Source: Hypholoma sublateritium FD-334 SS-4 (lineage: Eukaryota > Basidiomycota > Agaricomycetes > Agaricales > Strophariaceae). From it: a stretch of 64,000 bases of DNA. The notes below the pieces were generated by a model that saw nothing but the letters and a program-made list of their open reading frames with translations, was not told the origin of the DNA and made no database searches. The stretch is taken from NCBI GenBank assembly GCA_000827495.1, contig KN817518.1:522405-586404 (forward strand). The letters run 5' to 3'. Of this stretch, positions 1 through 9,459 are shown piece by piece; position 1 is the stretch's first letter, and each line of letters starts with the position of its first letter. The position numbers and the translations under genes were made by a program.

Positions 1-517
1 CCCGCTTGCCGTATGTTTCCAGATATGATATGTCTGTTCACAAGGCAGCACATACGTCAGCGGAGAACGATCCGAGTCAGAGAGAAAGTGTTACCGTATC
101 AAGCATCTTTTCTGCCATTTTCACAGGGACTGTGACGGTAATCCAGTCTTTGGCTGGAGAGCGAACGAGGTCCTCTTCCTTGAGATCAAATCCATTTAGC
201 CAATCATTGACGGCTGATAGGCTAATGGGGTGAGGGGCCACAAGTGCTTCGACCTCTTCCTTGGACAGGTGCTGTCCGTACCGCTCGTGCGCTGGGTCGC
301 TAACCTCGTAGAGCTGTTTCTCCAACTGGTGGAAATTCTCTTGAGGCATTCCAATGCGAAGGGAGATGAGATGTCCGGCCGGCGCTTTAGAACGTTTGGT
401 CCATCCTGGGGGTGATGCTATTTCTTCCTTGATCTTGTAAGCACATTCCTTCGCAGGCGCGGCGAACGTCGAGGACACAAGAAATGAGAAGACCACGAAA
501 TCCAAGAGAAGTCGCAT
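1..517 (-). CDS. Sedolisin (S53) tripeptidyl peptidase, N-terminal part, cut by window edge
   Basis: This is the first part of a secreted serine-carboxyl peptidase of the sedolisin/TPP1 family, which removes tripeptides from protein N-termini outside the cell or in the vacuole. The ATG is at 517. Residues 1-20 form a signal peptide (MRLLLDFVVFSFLVSSTFAA). The rest matches the pro-kumamolisin activation domain, including HERYGQHLSKEEV and the AEKMLDT segment that precedes the processing region. Exon 1 is 95-517. A 61-base GT-AG intron lies at 34-94. Exon 2 (33-1) continues in frame as TYHIWKHTASG, a typical sedolisin prodomain continuation. The catalytic Glu/Asp/Ser lie beyond the window, so activity cannot be judged. 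Confidence 0.88.
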
Positions 518-2879
518 GTTTGTCGATAAATGAAATATCGATCATGCATCATGCATACCAAAGCTTTATATGCTGAGCCATGCGCAAGAGTCGTTAGGTC
601 TCACGGCACTCTGTAGGGCACCCTTAAGTCCACTACGGAGTATTGCACACTGTAGGCTATTAGAAAGAGGAGGGTTGACACGGATGCTTTGTACGGGGAG
701 GGGAGGAACTTCCCCACGACGTGGCTTCTTCGAATTATTTTTAGTATCTAGAGGACGGTTCGCATGTCGCAATACGCGCAATATTGGAATCCAACGCGAA
801 TTTGTGTACGTTCGCTGCGCAACTGTTCTGTCGATAAGAATTTTCCCAGTTCAAATAATTACGCATCAGAAGAGTAGCATGGCTGACGAACCGGATTTGC
901 GAGATAATGGTAAGTCGCGCCATGAATCGGATTCCAGAAAATGGACGTGGAAGGATCAGTGTCGCATGGTTCAGGTGGTTGAGATGAGAACACAGGTACC
1001 TATTAAGTCCCGTGTAATGCAAACGGTGAAGGTGTAGGCAGCCGTAATGGAGCACGATGTGATGTTAGTCATTAACATCGTGCTCATCGTTTGAGCTCAA
1101 TGCTTGCCCACAGAAGTTTTGCATCGCAGTTTGGTGACTGCAGACCGCGTAACATTACCACATTATTCTCTGCTGTACTGCCTGTGGGAAGCAATGTAGA
1201 CATGGCCCGACGTAGGACTCAGGATAGTGAACAGCTAGCCATCTACATGACTATCAACCAGATTGTGGCAAAGGACTGACAAAGCGAGTGTTTGGGTGCC
1301 CAAAGTACAGGAGAGAGATTGCTAGACGACGCGAATGCGGTGGATAGTGTGCAGGGAATGAAGCTTGAAGGATGGGAGGAATGGCACTCGATTACTCGTC
1401 ATAAGCGGAGACTATGAAGATTGAGCATGGAGTGCTTGCGGGGCGTAGAGCATCCATGCCAGTGAAAGGAGGCCCTTGGGTAACCCTTGGGAGCCCCTTG
1501 ATTTGGCCTCAACCATTCCAATCTTAGCGGACAACCTAGAGAGAGTATCTGCATGCCGCGTACATGTAATGGGGTGGAGATACTGCACTGTGTTTGCAGT
1601 GCAGGTGGCACGTCTCTGAGTGAAGACTCGGAGTGGTTGGTCAGATGCTTGGGCGATGCGTGTCGTTCTGCTTCTGTTCTGTTTGTCCCACTTGTTCGAA
1701 CTTCGAGCTGGCCGCGCGCCGCGCCTCGGTTCTCGTCACGTGACTGGGAACGCCCACATAACGCGCGTCGCGTATACTTGGAACCAATAATTGACCAATA
1801 TAGATATAGAAGTTTCATAGAAGACCGCTTGTCATCTGTCGTTTGCGCTGAGAAGAAGACTATGAGTTGAATGCCACGCGACGCTTCAACAGAGAATGGA
1901 AGTATCTATTTTCTGAACAAGAACTTAAAACAATCAAATAGAAAATCAAATACTAGTACTATTACTACTATCGATTCTGATATCCACTCTTAAGTAGTAC
2001 GTGACTCCTGCCTAGTATTCAACATTAACAAGCACTAGCTACGGTGCTTTCGGTGGAAATTTCTCCGCCGTTCATACCGCTAAATATAGATCGACTCATA
2101 ATTTCTAGAGCGCAGAAACGGGTAGCAAACGCGCAGAAAGAAGAGAAGGCTTACTATAGTATTTACTAGGGAAAAATCACTGACCCACTGGCTATGGTAC
2201 GACACTCGGTATTGGGGTATTAATTTCTTGGACGGTGTGTCATGAATGAAGCCACGATATTCACACAATTGACAGTGTTGCGCCCATTGACGGGCTTCAA
2301 GCCGGTGTAAGCCCGCTAAATGGCTGTCATCTCGTTAGTAAGGCAACACTATTCAGATAGATTAATTTGATTGTCATAAAAATCCCTGTTCAACAGTTCG
2401 ATCCAACCCCAACTTGATCTAGTGCGTTGATCTAGCAAACACTCGCACTGGAAAAATAAATAAGGTCGCTGCTAGTGAAGAAAATTTCCGTACACTTGTA
2501 GCAAAGCAAAAAAAAATTGGCGAGAAGTTTTGTGGGCGCCATTACCTGTCATAGAAGACCAATGGAAGGACCGTCATTCCAGCGTATACCAATACACACG
2601 ACAGAACCAATGGCAGTCGTTAATTTTAATTGTCTCCGTCGTCCTGGCACCGATGAAGTTGATTTTCCTCAAGACGACCGGCGTGAGTCCATCTGCCGGA
2701 CGCTCCACATCTTCCAAAGAGAAAAACAAGAATCCATACTCCACTTCGACATCAAAGATTCTGTACTAACCACCAAAATTTAGCCAAACCTGAGCACGCG
2801 CGCCTGATGCGCGCCTCACGAGCTCGGTTCCCCAACTTGAAAGTATATCCCAAAATACTTCCAAGGCGAAACCGAATCG
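518..2879. other. Intergenic region, no gene recognised
   Basis: About 2.4 kb lies between the 5' end of the sedolisin and the first hydrophobin. Open frames here are short, lack convincing family motifs and are not joined by good splice signals. It holds a perfect 11-base inverted repeat at 1050-1085, a 7-base inverted repeat at 2291-2315, and at about 2236-2275 the first copy of a block that recurs upstream of hydrophobins 2 and 3. Confidence 0.5.
1050..1085. repeat. Perfect 11-base inverted repeat (hairpin)
   Basis: GAGCACGATGT at 1050-1060 is perfectly complementary to ACATCGTGCTC at 1075-1085, with a 14-base loop. An alternative 7-base stem (GATGTTA 1061-1067 with TAACATC 1073-1079) overlaps it, so two hairpins compete. 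It lies in the intergenic region 5' of the sedolisin and has no assigned role. Confidence 0.6.
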
Positions 2880-2888
2880 CATAAAAGC
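2880..2888 (+). promoter_or_regulatory. TATA-like box of hydrophobin 1
   Basis: CATAAAAGC lies about 90 bases before the ATG at 2978. It is followed by a leader (CCTCACTCGAGCACCACCGT) that recurs with small changes before the other hydrophobins. The matching element occurs at a similar distance in all four units. Confidence 0.55.
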
Positions 2889-2977
2889 GCGGTACAAAAT
2901 CCAGCCATCCTCACTCGAGCACCACCGTTCAAACATTCAACGTTCAAGCTCAAGCCAGCTCAATCCCCAGTACCAAC

Positions 2978-3443
2978 ATGCACTTCTCTCAGCTTACCAC
3001 CATGTCCGCACTCGCGCTCGCTACCCTTGCCGCCGCCACACCCGCGCGCCGCAGCAGCCCCTCCAGCTCACCGTCTAACCAATGCAACACCGGCTCTCTG
3101 CAGTGCTGCAGCAGTGTACAGCAGGCTGACTCCCCCGCCGCAGCGACGGAACTTGGCCTCCTGGGCGTCGTCGTGCAGGACGTCACTGCCCTCGTCGGCC
3201 TCACCTGCACCCCAGTTACCATCATCGGCGTCTCGGGCACCTCCTGGTATGCACCTACCCTTTTTTTATCCAGCAGGACTGGTGACGATATTTTGTCTTG
3301 CAGCTCTGCACAACCCGTGTGCTGCACCGACAACAGCTTCAGTGAGCGGAACTGAGTCCTCGCGCCCTCGATCACGCTGCTAATCAATCTCAATAGACGG
3401 CGTCATCGCGCTCGGATGCACTCCCATTAACATCAACCTCTAA
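2978..3443 (+). CDS. Class I hydrophobin 1
   Basis: This is a small secreted amphipathic protein that self-assembles at air-water interfaces and coats hyphae or fruiting bodies. Exons are 2978-3246, 3304-3341 and 3397-3443, giving 117 residues. A signal peptide of about 20 residues ([20 protein letters not shown]) is followed by a Ser/Pro-rich linker. The eight cysteines follow the class I pattern C-x6-CC-x32-C-x12-C-x5-CC-x12-C, ending GCTPININL. Both introns are short and sit at the positions used in the three sister genes, one just before Cys5 and one after the second CC pair. It is the most divergent of the first three copies in its linker. Confidence 0.93.
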
Positions 3444-4791
3444 ATCCTATTTAGATCGTCTACACTGCTTGTGTATCTTTTCAAAGAAGGCTTTGACGAG
3501 AGCGGAGGGGCCCTCAGGACATTTGTAGCTTCCTAAGTAGATATTCGGGAGCCTGTAGTGCGGCCGTGTTTCTGGTCACTTAACCTTGATGATACTTATC
3601 TGATTTATTCGACTGAGCCCGACATAAGCGGGAATTCACCTTTCCATGGGGCCCCGGTAAATGTACGGGCGTCTATTAAACCTTCTTTCCGAATGCGTAC
3701 ACTTGAAACCTATATTGGGAAATCTACGTGGGTCGCCATGTGCGCCACAGGCGCCGACCGTGGAGCGTGAGCAGTACGACTTTGGTCCGATTGCCATCAA
3801 AAATGTAGTACTTAACGCACAACCGCCTGCAATTGCCCAGATTCTTCCCACCAATCTACTTCCCCCCCTCCCCATATTATTTAAGAGGGATGACACAGGG
3901 TAGCATGAATAGCACCGAGATTGCGGTCTCCATACATATACACATCTATGTTCACAAAACGTCCCGCGCATGACCCCTCCTAAATCAGACGCAAATTAGC
4001 GAGTAAATTCAATAGCGTGCCCGGAGGCTGTAGCATGAGATAGATAGATGTTATGAACGTGCGCGGGGCCGCATAGCGAGGGAACGTGGAGAGGTGTTCC
4101 TTTCATTGACACACTATGTCTCAACGTTATGGCACGGAAGCGATGCGCGCGAGCTGGCGATAATATAGCACATCCAATTTAAAACGCACCGGCTCCCTTG
4201 CGCACCGCATCGCGGGCGACAAATACGAGTGACTCCCTTCAGATAATTGTCCTGCTTGAGAAAGACTAGATACGTCTATCTCGAAAGAAGCGACTACATA
4301 AGAAACGTATCATGCGGAACAACCATTCGCTACTTACGACACGACACACGGTGACAAACGTTTCTTGAGTACTACGTCATAGATTAAGCTATGAAAATCG
4401 CACAGTCGACACACAACTGACATTTCCTCTGCGCTGACCACTTCCAAACCAGTGTAAGCCTATTTAAAGACCTCGGCAATAGTAGTATTGTGACTTATTA
4501 AATGACGCAGACCGAAGACCTTTGACCTGTTCACTCCCACTCCAATATCAAGAGCACCCGGCACCAAGGGGCTTCCAAAAAACAAACGACGTCGTCGGAA
4601 AGATAACTTGTAGTAAAAATCAATTTAAAAAAAATCAAAGTTGGCTTCTTATTACTACCGCGTTCATTTATTTATATGTCAGCCGACCTCGAACCCAGAT
4701 AACAATTGCAAGCCAATGTCATTGGCTGAAAAGTCGTACGTCATGCATCTGCTGCATCTAATTACCACCGACGATCAGATGAACATGAGTT
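3444..4791. other. Intergenic region between hydrophobins 1 and 2
   Basis: No gene is supported here. It contains the downstream conserved block (about 3684-3770) and the second copy of the far-upstream block (about 4374-4430). The remainder is AT-balanced spacer with only short open frames. Confidence 0.55.
3684..3770 (+). repeat. Conserved block downstream of hydrophobin 1
   Basis: This stretch (CCTTCTTTCCGAATGCGTAC at its start, GCCATGTGCGCCACAGGCGC further on) has recognisable counterparts about 200-250 bases after the stop codon of each other hydrophobin. It is not part of a plausible open frame, so it is either duplicated spacer or a conserved 3' element. Confidence 0.55.
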
Positions 4792-4850
4792 CATTTGAGG
4801 CAGCTGCGAGCATGTATATGTCCATGGACGCGCCGGACGCTCCACTTTGA
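4792..4850 (+). repeat. Upstream block of hydrophobin 2, coding-like
   Basis: This aligns with 6744-6803 upstream of hydrophobin 3. In the frame shared by both, the two read SSFEAAASMYMSMDAPDAP and SSFEAVATPYMSMDAPEAP, and many of the differences fall on third codon positions. Here the frame stops right after the motif (TGA). It could be a relic exon, a short upstream peptide or chance. Confidence 0.4.
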
Positions 4851-4990
4851 CACCACTGGCAACACGCTGCAGCACTGGTAGCAGGGCTCACCACGATCTC
4901 GCGAGACCTGGCTACTGGCACGCGCACCGCAGCAATGCGAAGTTTCACCTCCCCAATATGTTATCTCTGAATCGGAGAGGAACTAAAACA

Positions 4991-4998
4991 TATAAAAG
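4991..4998 (+). promoter_or_regulatory. TATA-like box of hydrophobin 2
   Basis: TATAAAAG lies 67-74 bases before the ATG at 5065, the same arrangement as in the neighbouring copies, followed by the shared leader containing CTCACTCGACCACCGACGTT. Confidence 0.6.
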
Positions 4999-5064
4999 CC
5001 TCGCACATAATCCACCAATTCTCACTCGACCACCGACGTTCAAGCCCTATAATCTAGTATTAAC

Positions 5065-5537
5065 ATGCACTTCTCTCAGCTCCCCGCCATCTCCGCACTC
5101 GCACTCGCTACCCTTGCCGCCGCCACAGCCACTCCGGCGCGCCGCAACACACCCACCAGCTCGCCGTCCAACGAGTGCAACACCGGTTCCCTGCAGTGCT
5201 GCAGCAGTGTCCAGCAAGCAGACTCCGCGGCGGCGGCGGGACTCCTCAGCCTCCTCGGCGTCGTCGTGCAGGACGTCACAGCACTCGTCGGGATCACCTG
5301 CAGCCCCATCACTGTTATCGGTGTCTCTGGCACGTCCTGGTGTGTATATTTCGCACTCATACGTGCAAGTCGCAGTCCTGACTTTCCTTTTCTTCTCAGC
5401 TCTGAGCAGCCCGTGTGCTGCACTAACGATACCTTCAGTAAGCGGAATTCCTCGCCGCGTTAATGATGTCGTTGCTAACAACACCTCCAGACGGCGTCAT
5501 CGCCCTCGGTTGCACCCCGATTAACATCAACCTTTGA
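5065..5537 (+). CDS. Class I hydrophobin 2
   Basis: This is a secreted class I hydrophobin of 119 residues. Exons are 5065-5339, 5400-5437 and 5491-5537. Residues 1-20 form a signal peptide ([20 protein letters not shown]), then [16 protein letters not shown]. All eight cysteines are present with spacing x6-CC-x32-C-x12-C-x5-CC-x12-C, ending GCTPININL. Exon 1 is very similar to hydrophobin 3, so these two are probably the most recent duplicates. Introns are 60 and 53 bases and occupy the same positions as in the sister genes. It presumably acts at the cell wall surface. Confidence 0.94.
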
Positions 5538-6743
5538 ATTTTAAACCTGAATCGTTTCGTTTCCGAGAAAGTGTTGACGAGAGCAAAGCGATCCTTTGGA
5601 CACTAGTACTAGCCAAATAATTAGTCGTGTCTTTTGTACTCTCGTAGCAGTTTCCAACGAATCTTCATGATATAACTGAGTGCTTCAAGCATGCGCCGTG
5701 CATAGATCAGGGCCCCACAGTCGGGCGCCTAATGAACCTTCTTTCCAAATGCGTCCACCGACGATCCATATTGGGAATGTACACTATTTCCGGCCCGCAG
5801 GGCGTATCACTGGCGTATAGAGTAGAATTTGCGAATTTGTGCTCAAATAACCAACATAGGTGCGCTCAAACGAATACAAACAGATACAGGTAAAGGACAG
5901 ACTCGGCCGAATTAACCGCGATGCGGCCCCTGCTCCGAGTCGCGTCGCAGAGGGTAGACGGCGAACGCACGCACGACATACGTAGGGTGTGCGCAAGTCA
6001 ATGCTCAATATTCAGGAGTCACCGTAGAAAATACTCGTAAATGTGCAATACAGATGAAGTTTTTTTTTCCGATAGATCATGTCTGCGCACAGTAAACGCA
6101 GCAATGACGCTATTTTTATCGATACAAATACCAATGATCAACAGCATTTTACCAGTGATCAGTGCCACATTGTCCAACTACGTAAGTAACCTACATACAT
6201 AATCGAGGGTTCAAGAATGAATCAGTACATAGTATGTAAATGTAAATGTTTTTCCGCGAGGCAATTGACAGGAAAACATATCTTACGGATAATCACCGAC
6301 TCATGACATCTGGCATGGACACATGGCAGACTCGGAGTATTATTCATTTCCCAAGCGATGCGTCATAGATGAAGCCATAATATTCGCACAACTGCCAGCC
6401 TTTCTTTCTCAACAACCACCTCTGATCCAGTGCAAGTCCGTTCAAGAAGCTTCATCCTCGGGAAAAACAATACTGAGATGGATTAATTTGATGGGCACCC
6501 CGACTCGAGCACCTCGTTCACTCCCACTCCACTCGCAGCCGCAGAACAAACGACGTCGATGTGCACACAAATCAGACTCGGAACTCGAAGGCGGCTGTCC
6601 AACAGTGCGACTTCCTTTGATTTTCAGTGTTCCATCTTGATACAATTGAATAGTCAATGCCATTTGCGGTGTCTTTGTGCGCCCGGGGCGCACAGCAGCT
6701 CCGCTACACAGCCAACTGCCTCCGTTGATATGATGCACTCGAG
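5538..6743. other. Intergenic region between hydrophobins 2 and 3
   Basis: No gene is supported. It contains the downstream block (about 5737-5775), an unrelated-looking stretch around 5780-6060, and the third copy of the far-upstream block (about 6352-6405), followed by a segment (6465-6495) similar to 2345-2375 in unit 1. Confidence 0.55.
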
Positions 6744-6803
6744 CTCTTTCGAGGCAGTTGCGACCCCGTACATGTCCATGGACGCGCCAGAAGCTCCACA
6801 TTT
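6744..6803 (+). repeat. Upstream block of hydrophobin 3, coding-like
   Basis: This is the counterpart of 4792-4850. Here the open frame does not stop after the motif but continues toward the hydrophobin leader, so the two copies differ in coding capacity downstream of the shared part. Confidence 0.4.
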
Positions 6804-6964
6804 CGAGGGAAAATCGCGGGACGCGCTCCACCTTGACACCAACATGCTTCAGTTCCACCGAAGTCTCGGAAACCTCACCCGACGACGCTATCCTCCAATT
6901 GTTCAAACGTTCACCTCTCAATATCAATATGTCATCTTCATTAATTCCAGCGAGGCTCCAAACC

Positions 6965-6972
6965 ACATAAAA
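6965..6972 (+). promoter_or_regulatory. TATA-like box of hydrophobin 3
   Basis: CATAAAAG lies about 70 bases before the ATG at 7040 and is followed by the leader CTCACTCGAACACCACCGTT, nearly the same as in unit 1. Confidence 0.6.
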
Positions 6973-7039
6973 GCTCAGCGCCCAACCCACCCATCCTCAC
7001 TCGAACACCACCGTTCAAGCCTTTTCATCTAGTTCAAAC

Positions 7040-7511
7040 ATGCACTTCTCCCAGCTCACCGCCTTCGCCACCCTCGCGCTCGCGACCCTTGCCGCCGCCA
7101 CAGCGACGCCCGCGCGCCGTAACACGCCCACCAGCTCGCCGTCCAACCAGTGCAACACCGGTTCCCTGCAGTGCTGCAGCAGTGTCCAGCAGGCAGACTC
7201 CGAGGCGGCGTCGGCAATCCTCGCCCTCCTCGGCGTCGTCGTTCAGGACGTCACCGCACTGGTCGGAATCACCTGCAGCCCCATCACTGTCATTGGTGTC
7301 TCGGGCACCTCTTGGTACGTACATACTTCCTCGGCATTGCGATAAGCAGAGCTGACGCGCTTTGGATGTGCAGCTCTGAACAGCCCGTGTGCTGCACCGA
7401 CAACACCTTCAGTAAGTCGATTCCCCCCCGCGCCGTCGATAGACTTACTAACGCATTCCCCCAGACGGCGTCATCGCCCTCGGCTGCACCCCGGTCAACC
7501 TCAACCTCTGA
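7040..7511 (+). CDS. Class I hydrophobin 3
   Basis: This is a secreted class I hydrophobin of 119 residues. Exons are 7040-7314, 7374-7411 and 7465-7511. The signal peptide is [20 protein letters not shown], then [16 protein letters not shown] as in hydrophobin 2. It has eight cysteines in the class I spacing, with the C-terminal end GCTPVNLNL. Exon 1 differs from hydrophobin 2 mainly in the signal peptide and in the segment after the first CC pair. Splice sites are canonical (GTACGT...CAG and GTAAGT...CAG). Confidence 0.94.
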
Positions 7512-8909
7512 GCCCGCGCCCGATCTATCGTTTCTCAGAAGGTTTCACCAACGCGCAGGAGTGCCCAGATTATTAGTAGTCACATAAACAATTACTCGGG
7601 GTGCTGTACAACCGTCTTGTCGCGTTTAGCAATGACCTTTCACGATGCCTATTCTTGAATTGCGTCCGAGCCCTGAGCATGAGCGCCTATCGGGCCTTTT
7701 TTCCTAAAGCGTGCACCGACGACCCATTTAAGGGCAAGGCTCACGAAGATTGCCATGTGCGCCGCACGCGCCGGCCGTGGGGTGTGAAAAACGTTTTGGG
7801 TCTTTGCCTGCTATCTCTCAGAAGACAGAAGACGGCCAGAGTAAGCCAGATGATCACACTCACCAAAACTACATACTGCCGAGTACTAGGCTGCTTCTGC
7901 ATTCAATAAGTTGCACTACTCGTAGGCTGCGCGGCGCCGCTGTCCAGCAAATTGGTAGTGATCTTCGCAAACCTGCGAGACTCAACAAATAGATTAGATT
8001 TATGACCTACTATTACTTACACATAATATTGTTTACGCAAAATGTATAGACTACATATTGTTCTGTCATTGAAAGTGGCCACAGACTAGACGTGCTAAAA
8101 ATATGTGCGCGATGTGATGCGCTCGAAAATACCATATGGGGCACCAAACGTCGCAAAGCTCCCACGCACCGCGCCAAACTGTGAAGAAATAATGCGCCCA
8201 CCATTGACTTGTATATGGGTAATTTCGCCATGTTTATTGTACTACTCTATATCCCGCCAGAAATTTAGTCTTTCAGAGTTTCCGCTATCCTTGTCGATTC
8301 CTTGCTGAGTTTAAGTAGGTTCAGTACCTATTCTATTTATAATGTGGCGTGTTGCGCTTTGAGTTCGATGACCATGTTATGGAGGGCTTTTATATAAGAG
8401 AGAATTTCATTCTGGGATGAAGAGGGGATGAGGTTAGTTCCTGTCACCACCTATACCAAGCCTGAACAGCGGAGTGAAGGACGCATTCAGGCAGAGTCTC
8501 AATTTGGAGGGACAGATATACAGTGTAAGATCTTTCTTAACTGTTGCCCTGACTAGCGCCTTTTTCTATAAATCCCAACAAGACATAAAAGCGAGGTATT
8601 TCGGCTAATTTCCGGTGATTTCGCGGGCGTGGGAGTTGAGTGGCACGGCCGTGTTATGCAACATTTTCCCTACGATACCTGAGCTCCTCGCAAACGCGCG
8701 AGAGTCACCGGATCCACTGACCGCCACATACACATAACATTAAGTATGCAATACATACGCTCAATTGAAAAAAAGAATGATAAGGTACCAAGGAAACAAA
8801 ATGCGCGATGTTGGTGCGATGTGATGCGCTCGAGCATTCGCAGCATCAAATCAAACAGCTTTCTCCCAGATATTCAACTCCCACATCCTTTCATTGAGAA
8901 ACTGAATCG
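7512..8909. other. Intergenic region between hydrophobins 3 and 4
   Basis: No gene is supported. It contains the downstream block (about 7694-7790) and two copies of an 18-base direct repeat, GCGATGTGATGCGCTCGA, at 8109-8126 and 8816-8833. The second copy lies in the hydrophobin 4 promoter region. Confidence 0.55.
7694..7790 (+). repeat. Conserved block downstream of hydrophobin 3
   Basis: The stretch with AAAGCGTGCACCGACGACCC, then AAGGGCAAGGCTCACGAAGA and GCCATGTGCGCC, is closely matched by 9658-9760 after hydrophobin 4 and more loosely by blocks after hydrophobins 1 and 2. Confidence 0.6.
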
Positions 8910-8910
8910 C

Positions 8911-8918
8911 ATAAAAGG
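8911..8918 (+). promoter_or_regulatory. TATA-like box of hydrophobin 4
   Basis: ATAAAAGG lies 66-73 bases before the ATG at 8984, after the same GAATCGC context that precedes the box of hydrophobin 1. The following leader (CCTCACTCAAATACCACTAT) is a degenerate form of the one in the other copies. Confidence 0.55.
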
Positions 8919-8983
8919 GGAGCAGAGGATCCTTTAATCCTCACTCAAATACCACTATTCAGGCTTTGGTATCTAGTATCAGC

Positions 8984-9459
8984 ATGTACTTCTCTCAGCT
9001 CACCATTGTCTCCGCGCTCGCGCTCTGTGGCCTTGCCACTGCCACCGCCACACCGGCGCGCCGCAGGCCCGCCAACTCGCCGTCCAACCAGTGCGACACT
9101 GGCTCGCTGCAGTGCTGCGACAGCGTCCAGGAGGCGACCAACCCCTCCATGGAGTCCCTCCTCGGCCTCCTGAGTGTCGTCGTGTCGGACGTCACCGAGA
9201 ACGTCGGAGTCACCTGCAACCCCATCACCGTCATCGGCGCCTCTGGCACGTCCTGGTTCGTACATTCTCGCTGCCGCATATGCACGTGGCAGTCCTGACT
9301 TCCGTTTGCTTCGCAGCTCTGAGCAGCCCGTGTGCTGCACCGACAATACCTTCAGTGAGCACAATTCTTCGTTTCTTTGATTTCCCGGTCGTTGCTAACT
9401 ATGCCCCCATAGATGGCGTCATCGCCCTCGGGTGCACCGCGATCAACATCAACCTCTGA
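8984..9459 (+). CDS. Class I hydrophobin 4
   Basis: This is a secreted class I hydrophobin of 118 residues. Exons are 8984-9255, 9317-9354 and 9413-9459. The signal peptide begins MYFSQLTIVSALALCGLA. All eight cysteines keep the spacing of the other copies (x6-CC-x32-C-x12-C-x5-CC-x12-C). It is the most divergent copy: the segment after the first CC pair reads DSVQEATNPSMESLLG and the end reads GCTAININL. The first intron uses the unusual donor GTTCGT. The ATG at 8984 is the only one that places the signal peptide at the N-terminus. Confidence 0.93.

Noticed and set aside
5047..5484. Minus-strand frames of 115-145 codons opposite hydrophobin 2 (and similar ones opposite the other copies)
   Set aside because: They are exact shadows of the hydrophobin exons, repeat with them, and carry no start context, signal or motif of their own.
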